The notes below the pieces were generated by a model. That model ran no database searches, was not told the DNA's origin, and saw only the letters and a list, made by a program, of their open reading frames with translations. Both the position numbers and the translations under genes were made by a program. A DNA stretch of 13,683 nt from Kiritimatiellia bacterium (GTDB lineage: Bacteria > Verrucomicrobiota > Kiritimatiellia > RFP12 > UBA1067): the NCBI GenBank assembly GCA_017411125.1, contig JAFPNP010000370.1, forward strand, positions 1-13,683, in the 5' to 3' direction. Position 1 is the first letter of the stretch, and each line of letters begins with the position of its first letter. Below are positions 12,940 through 13,683 of the stretch, in pieces.

Positions 12940-13683
12940 ATGAACCGAATCATCCTGAATGAAACGTCCTACCACGGCGCAGGCGCCGTGAAGGAGATTG
13001 CCGGCGAACTGGCGCACCGCTCCCTCAAGAGGCCCATCGTGTTCTCCGATCCGGACCTCGTGAAGTTCGGCGTCACGAAGAAGGTGACGGACATCCTCGA
13101 CGCAGCGAAGGTCAAGTACGCTCTCTACAGCGACATCAAGCCCAATCCCACTATTGCCAACGTCAAGAACGGCGTAAAGGCGTTCAAGGCCGCCAAGGCC
13201 GACTGCATCATCGCCATCGGAGGCGGTTCGTCGATGGACACGGCCAAGGCCGTCGGCATAATCGTCGCCAATCCCAAGTTCGCCGACGTGCGTTCGCTCG
13301 AGGGCGTCGCGCCCACCAAAAACCCGTCCAAGCCCATACTCGCCGTGCCGACGACTGCCGGCACCGCCGCCGAAGTCACGATCAACTACGTAATCACCGA
13401 CGTCGAGAAGAAGCGCAAGTTCGTGTGCGTGGATCCGCACGACATCCCCGTCGTCGCGTTCGTCGACCCCGACATGATGTCGACGATGCCGAAAGGCCTC
13501 ACGGCGTTCACCGGCATGGACGCGCTCACGCACGCCATCGAAGGCTACATCACGAAGGCCGCCTGCCCGATGACGGACATGATGCACCTCGAGGCGATCC
13601 GCCTCATTTCGCTGCACCTGCGCGACGCGGTGGCGAACAAGCCGTCCGGCCGCGAAGGCATGGCGCTCGGCCAGTACATCGCC
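12940..13683 (+). CDS. fucO: Iron-dependent lactaldehyde reductase (1,2-propanediol oxidoreductase), partial
   Basis: The first 248 residues of a group III metal-dependent alcohol dehydrogenase are present; the rest lies beyond the window (the family has about 382). FucO reduces L-lactaldehyde to L-1,2-propanediol with NADH, a late step of anaerobic L-fucose and L-rhamnose use. The start MNRIILNETSYHG and the stretches AIGGGSSMDTAKAVGII (92-108, NAD site), FADVRSLEG, AVPTTAGTAAEVTINYVITD and KFVCVDPHDIP closely follow E. coli FucO as I remember it. Metal ligands D194 and H198 are in TGMDALTHAIEGYIT; the other two histidines are outside the window. GGAG precedes the ATG by eight bases. No fucose or rhamnose pathway partner is visible here, so a related diol or alcohol substrate remains possible. 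Confidence 0.9.
   Translation, partial: MNRIILNETSYHGAGAVKEIAGELAHRSLKRPIVFSDPDLVKFGVTKKVTDILDAAKVKYALYSDIKPNPTIANVKNGVKAFKAAKADCIIAIGGGSSMDTAKAVGIIVANPKFADVRSLEGVAPTKNPSKPILAVPTTAGTAAEVTINYVITDVEKKRKFVCVDPHDIPVVAFVDPDMMSTMPKGLTAFTGMDALTHAIEGYITKAACPMTDMMHLEAIRLISLHLRDAVANKPSGREGMALGQYIA

Overview
This is a GC-rich bacterial window, about 60% G+C judged by eye. It looks like chromosomal DNA of a PVC-group bacterium, perhaps a gut Kiritimatiellota, Lentisphaerota or Verrucomicrobiota relative. That placement is an inference from three things: the gene style, the extended -10 promoters, and a proline/arginine-rich zinc-finger protein that resembles hypothetical proteins I associate with that group. 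No rRNA or marker phylogeny is present, so the placement is weak. Most of the window is compact housekeeping and metabolic DNA with little intergenic space.

Layout. Positions 1-860 are scar tissue. The N-terminal part of an IS4-type transposase (+, from 182) meets head-on, near 520, the N-lobe of a Ser/Thr protein kinase (-, from 832); both genes are cut at the same junction. Upstream lies an 8-bp tandem repeat (91-114). Positions 855-1034 hold a GC-rich palindrome and no convincing gene. A minus-strand operon follows, with a canonical TTGACA-17-GATAAT promoter (5111-5139). It contains a C2H2/winged-helix protein (5070-3460) that overlaps pheT (3488-1035) by 29 nt. Next is a secreted beta-propeller protein (6100-5150, -), divergent from hisB (6184-6780, +). 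Convergent with hisB is a reduced two-domain ABC ATPase (7822-6800, -).

A plus-strand cluster then starts from a good tRNA promoter (7886-7914). It runs tRNA-Ser(CGA), tRNA-Gly(CCC), rpe, an SNF2-family ATPase and a SWIM zinc-finger protein. The tRNAs are 1 nt apart and the three protein genes are coupled by 7- and 11-nt overlaps. The SWIM gene overlaps the 3' end of convergent trpF (12826-12170, -) by 21 nt. Divergent from trpF is fucO-like lactaldehyde reductase (12940 onward, +), which runs off the window end.

How the genes work together. There is no single pathway. hisB, trpF and pheT stand apart from the usual his, trp and pheS partners, so the amino-acid genes look dispersed, and hisB and trpF have their own promoters. 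A recurring regulatory theme is a TG-N-TATAAT/TATACT extended -10 element, arranged as mirrored pairs in two divergent intergenic regions (6138-6173 and 12836-12907). For hisB, trpF and the transposase fragment this element ends only 8-10 nt before the ATG and no Shine-Dalgarno is visible, which predicts leaderless or nearly leaderless mRNAs. The other unusual points are the ABC protein, which seems to keep parts for only one composite ATP site, and the zinc-finger/winged-helix protein coupled to pheT.
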